Shown here: piece after piece, positions 14,210-15,703 of the stretch
Layout: the number at the start of each line of letters is the position of its first letter
Numbering within the stretch: the stretch's first letter is position 1
Source: Thermoflexales bacterium
GTDB taxonomy: Bacteria > Chloroflexota > Anaerolineae > Fen-1058
Direction of reading: 5' to 3'
Assembly: GCA_016931085.1 (NCBI GenBank)
Contig: JAFGFO010000435.1
Coordinates: 1-15,703, forward strand
Length of the DNA stretch: 15,703 bases
Made by a program: the position numbers and the translations under genes
Notes under the pieces: model-generated
What the model was told of the DNA's origin: nothing
Databases searched by the model: none
What the model saw: only the letters and a program-made list of their open reading frames with translations

Positions 14210-15210
14210 CGCTCCACCCCCTTCGCGCCCTTTTCCTTAGCCTTTGCTTTGCTCGTCCCTGCTTTGGCCTCGACTTGAAAGCCTGGCCAGTGCTCGCACT
14301 GCCAAGCGTCTCTTACCGGTCGAAAGCCAATGTACATGGGGACGGCATGGCACACAGCTGTTTGGTAAGTGACCATATTGTAGTACCAATATGGCGGGCT
14401 GCTGTCTTTGACGGGATTAGCTTTCAAGATCGGTCCTTCGTTATTCGAGTTCACGACCTTTTCTATGGACATTGTCCATTCGGCCACATTGCCCACCATA
14501 TCCCATACCTCGTAGGGGCTGGCGCCCGCAGGATAGGCATCTACCGGCGTCTTCCACGTCTGGTCGCTTGTGTTCGGGGGGCGGCCTGGTGCATCTACGC
14601 TCTGGATAAAATTGCCTCGACTTGGATCCCACTTGTTCCCCCACGGATAAAGACGCCCATCCACACCACGGGCAGCCTTTTCCCATTCTGCGGCCGTGGG
14701 CAACCGTCCGCCCACCCAATGACAAAACAGGTCGGCGAACCCCCAATCGGCTTCTTCGGGGTAATCGGGCGGCTCGTACCCTGGCCATACCCGCCCCTTG
14801 CGCAAGCGTCGTTGGTGAGCATAGTGGGCAATAAACTCGTTTACTTGTTGGTGCGTCACCGGGAAACGGGCGATGTAGAAAGTATCCAACTTGACAACGC
14901 GCTGTGGCCTTTCATATTGCAGGGAAGCTTCTAGTTCAAGGATTCGGCCAAAATCTTGGTCCCGGGCCAGTTCGTTCTCCTCAGGGGGCAGATTCCACCC
15001 ACTGCCGACTTGATACTCTAGGTGCAATTTGCGCTCACGCCACAGGCGAAACTTTTCGACCACTCGCTCGGCGGCTGCTCGCTTGTGATCGTCGAACTGA
15101 TCCATGCCTGCTTCGGCGCGCACCCGGCTTCGGATATCGGCAATCTGTTGCTCAGAAAGCCCCATCAAGAACTCGCCAGCGGGGATTTCGACCCAGTCAA
15201 TGGTAATCAT
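14206..15210 (-). CDS. SUMF1/FGE-sulfatase-fold protein, probably not a formylglycine-generating enzyme
   Basis: Protein of 334 aa with the C-type-lectin-like FGE-sulfatase fold. Family motifs in order: DWVEIPAGEFLMG (5-17), ERPQRVVKLDTFYIARFPVT (100-119), VGGRLPTAAEWEKAARG (166-182), LYPWGNKWD (188-196), VGNVAEWTMS (239-248) and IGFRPVRD (294-301). A charged helical insert of about 80 residues splits the first two motifs, which are normally close together. The C-terminal region lacks the closely spaced catalytic Cys pair of true FGE (only C287 and C304 are present) and the usual GGSW, so sulfatase activation is unlikely. The tail is Lys-rich (KAKAKEKGAKG). No signal peptide is seen. No Shine-Dalgarno precedes ATG 15210; two ATTGATAT units stand there instead, so the message may be leaderless or weakly translated. 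It overlaps the FG-GAP gene by 4 nt. Confidence 0.82.
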   Translation of the reverse strand: MITIDWVEIPAGEFLMGLSEQQIADIRSRVRAEAGMDQFDDHKRAAAERVVEKFRLWRERKLHLEYQVGSGWNLPPEENELARDQDFGRILELEASLQYERPQRVVKLDTFYIARFPVTHQQVNEFIAHYAHQRRLRKGRVWPGYEPPDYPEEADWGFADLFCHWVGGRLPTAAEWEKAARGVDGRLYPWGNKWDPSRGNFIQSVDAPGRPPNTSDQTWKTPVDAYPAGASPYEVWDMVGNVAEWTMSIEKVVNSNNEGPILKANPVKDSSPPYWYYNMVTYQTAVCHAVPMYIGFRPVRDAWQCEHWPGFQVEAKAGTSKAKAKEKGAKGVER

Positions 15211-15253
15211 ATTGATATATTGATATTGAGGCCCGATTGGGCAGTTTCGACAC
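15211..15253 (-). promoter_or_regulatory. Short AT-rich leader of the SUMF1-like/FG-GAP operon
   Basis: The start codon is preceded by tandem ATTGATAT units (15211-15226) and a GCCC/GGGC hairpin (15231-15242). There is no purine-rich ribosome binding site. The AT-rich stretch could hold a -10 element of a leaderless transcript, but no specific promoter can be named. Confidence 0.3.
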
Positions 15254-15415
15254 CTTTCATAGCATTAGTGTCAACTTAACGGTTTGTCATTGCGAGCCGC
15301 CACAGGCGGCGGAGCAATCCCCACCGCGTCTGAGATTGCTTCGGCGCTCCGCGCCTCGCAATGACAGTGCGTCGAGTCAGCTTTGGGCCTTAAGTTGACA
15401 CTCATGCTTTCATAG
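15254..15415. mobile_element. 144-bp MITE with 17-bp terminal inverted repeats and 9-bp target duplication
   Basis: The element is 15263-15406. Its ends read CATTAGTGTCAACTTAA (15263-15279) and, on the other strand, CATGAGTGTCAACTTAA (15406-15390), a 17-bp inverted repeat with one mismatch. Both ends are directly abutted by the perfect 9-bp direct repeat CTTTCATAG (15254-15262 and 15407-15415), the mark of a transposition event. It carries no transposase gene. The terminal CAT...TCAACTTAAG pattern recalls the ends of IS231-type members of the IS4 family, whose target duplications are about this long; that link is from memory. It lies 53 nt upstream of the SUMF1-like start codon. Confidence 0.8.
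15285..15366. repeat. Nested palindrome of the 'GTCATTGCGAG...GCAATC' type inside the MITE
   Basis: TGTCATTGCGAG (15285-15296) is inverted perfectly at 15355-15366, and AGCAATC (15313-15319) at 15334-15340, giving a long two-part hairpin. This core matches a widespread bacterial palindrome whose chance translation reads like HCEARSAEAIS. Here it is the cargo of the MITE. Confidence 0.7.
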
Positions 15416-15703
15416 AAAGCAAAAAGGCTGCTCATCGCGCCGAAAGCAAGCGGCTTTGTAGAGTGGTGTGTGACTGTCATTCGCCGCTGGCTTCGGCTTG
15501 GCTGTGCTCCAGGCGTTTCATTGCCTGGGGCATGCGTGCATGCTACCATGGACTCCGTAATTTGCAAAACCAAAGAGGTGTGGGCTTTCGCAGCGATTGG
15601 CAATTACGAGCATACATGGGACTCCGCAGCAATAGGCGACAACGAGCATACGTCCCCCCCAATGGCGTCATTTTGCGGCTGGGCGCCCCACTTACCTCCC
15701 CGA
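15416..15703. other. Non-coding tail with hairpin and 36-bp-period direct repeats
   Basis: No convincing gene is present. A 6-bp hairpin CCAGGC/GCCTGG (15509-15514 with 15523-15528) is followed by GCATGC-GT-GCATGC (15530-15543). Two 27-nt units, 15589-15615 and 15625-15651, match at 22 of 27 positions with a period of 36 and end alike in ACGAGCATAC. A third, partial copy of the ATGG(G)ACTCCG segment lies at 15548-15557, matching 15616-15626. The window ends before any further gene. Confidence 0.5.

Noticed and set aside
14206..15210. Functional formylglycine-generating enzyme with a sulfatase partner
   Set aside because: The catalytic Cys pair and GGSW segment are missing and no sulfatase gene is in the window.
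14206..15210. Target protein of a diversity-generating retroelement, which often has this fold
   Set aside because: No reverse transcriptase, template repeat or adenine-rich variable end can be seen.
15271..15603. 110-codon - strand frame crossing the MITE
   Set aside because: It starts at a TTG, crosses a transposed element and includes the HCEARSAEAIS-type chance translation of a known palindrome.
15535..15651. CRISPR array
   Set aside because: Units are poorly conserved (22 of 27), spacing leaves only 9 nt between units, and no cas gene is present.

Overview
The window looks like a chromosomal segment of a GC-rich environmental bacterium, most likely a member of the Chloroflexota (Anaerolineae or Caldilineae type). 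The taxonomic hint is indirect. One secreted protein ends in a short 'FLPVIIR' tail of the kind I associate with exported Chloroflexota proteins, and the intergenic gaps are filled with degenerate interspersed repeats common in such genomes. No rRNA, tRNA or CRISPR array is visible.

Region 1 (1-4597, + strand) is a compact gene run: a family 2 glycosyltransferase, a cytosolic glycoside hydrolase family 2 enzyme that overlaps it by 8 nt, and an HD-domain phosphohydrolase 37 nt further on. A GC-rich compound palindrome (4622-4706) separates this run from the converging next region.

Region 2 (4726-13203) is the most interesting part, a divergent catabolic cluster. On the - strand an FGGY carbohydrate kinase precedes a RuBisCO-like protein (form IV type). 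On the + strand lie a class II (FucA/AraD-type) aldolase, a class III PLP aminotransferase of the glutamate-1-semialdehyde aminomutase type, a second FGGY kinase and a 12-helix MFS transporter. The RuBisCO-like protein keeps the residues that hold the C1 phosphate and the metal, but has lost those that hold the second phosphate (R295 to Met, H327 to Val, spinach numbering). This fits a mono-phosphorylated substrate such as the ketose 1-phosphate an FGGY kinase could make. The suggested logic is import, phosphorylation, rearrangement or decarboxylation by the RuBisCO-like protein, aldol cleavage to a triose phosphate, and amino-group removal or addition by the aminotransferase. The actual substrate is unknown. 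The roughly 350 bp between the divergent arms holds a candidate promoter, a structured leader for the kinase/RuBisCO-like arm, and interspersed repeats. No regulator gene is present in the window.

Region 3 (13220-15703, - strand) is a two-gene operon with a 4-nt overlap: a SUMF1/FGE-sulfatase-fold protein lacking the usual cysteine pair, then a secreted FG-GAP repeat protein with an Ig-like domain. Upstream is a complete 144-bp MITE (15263-15406) with 17-bp terminal inverted repeats and a perfect 9-bp target duplication, followed by a non-coding stretch with 36-bp-period direct repeats.
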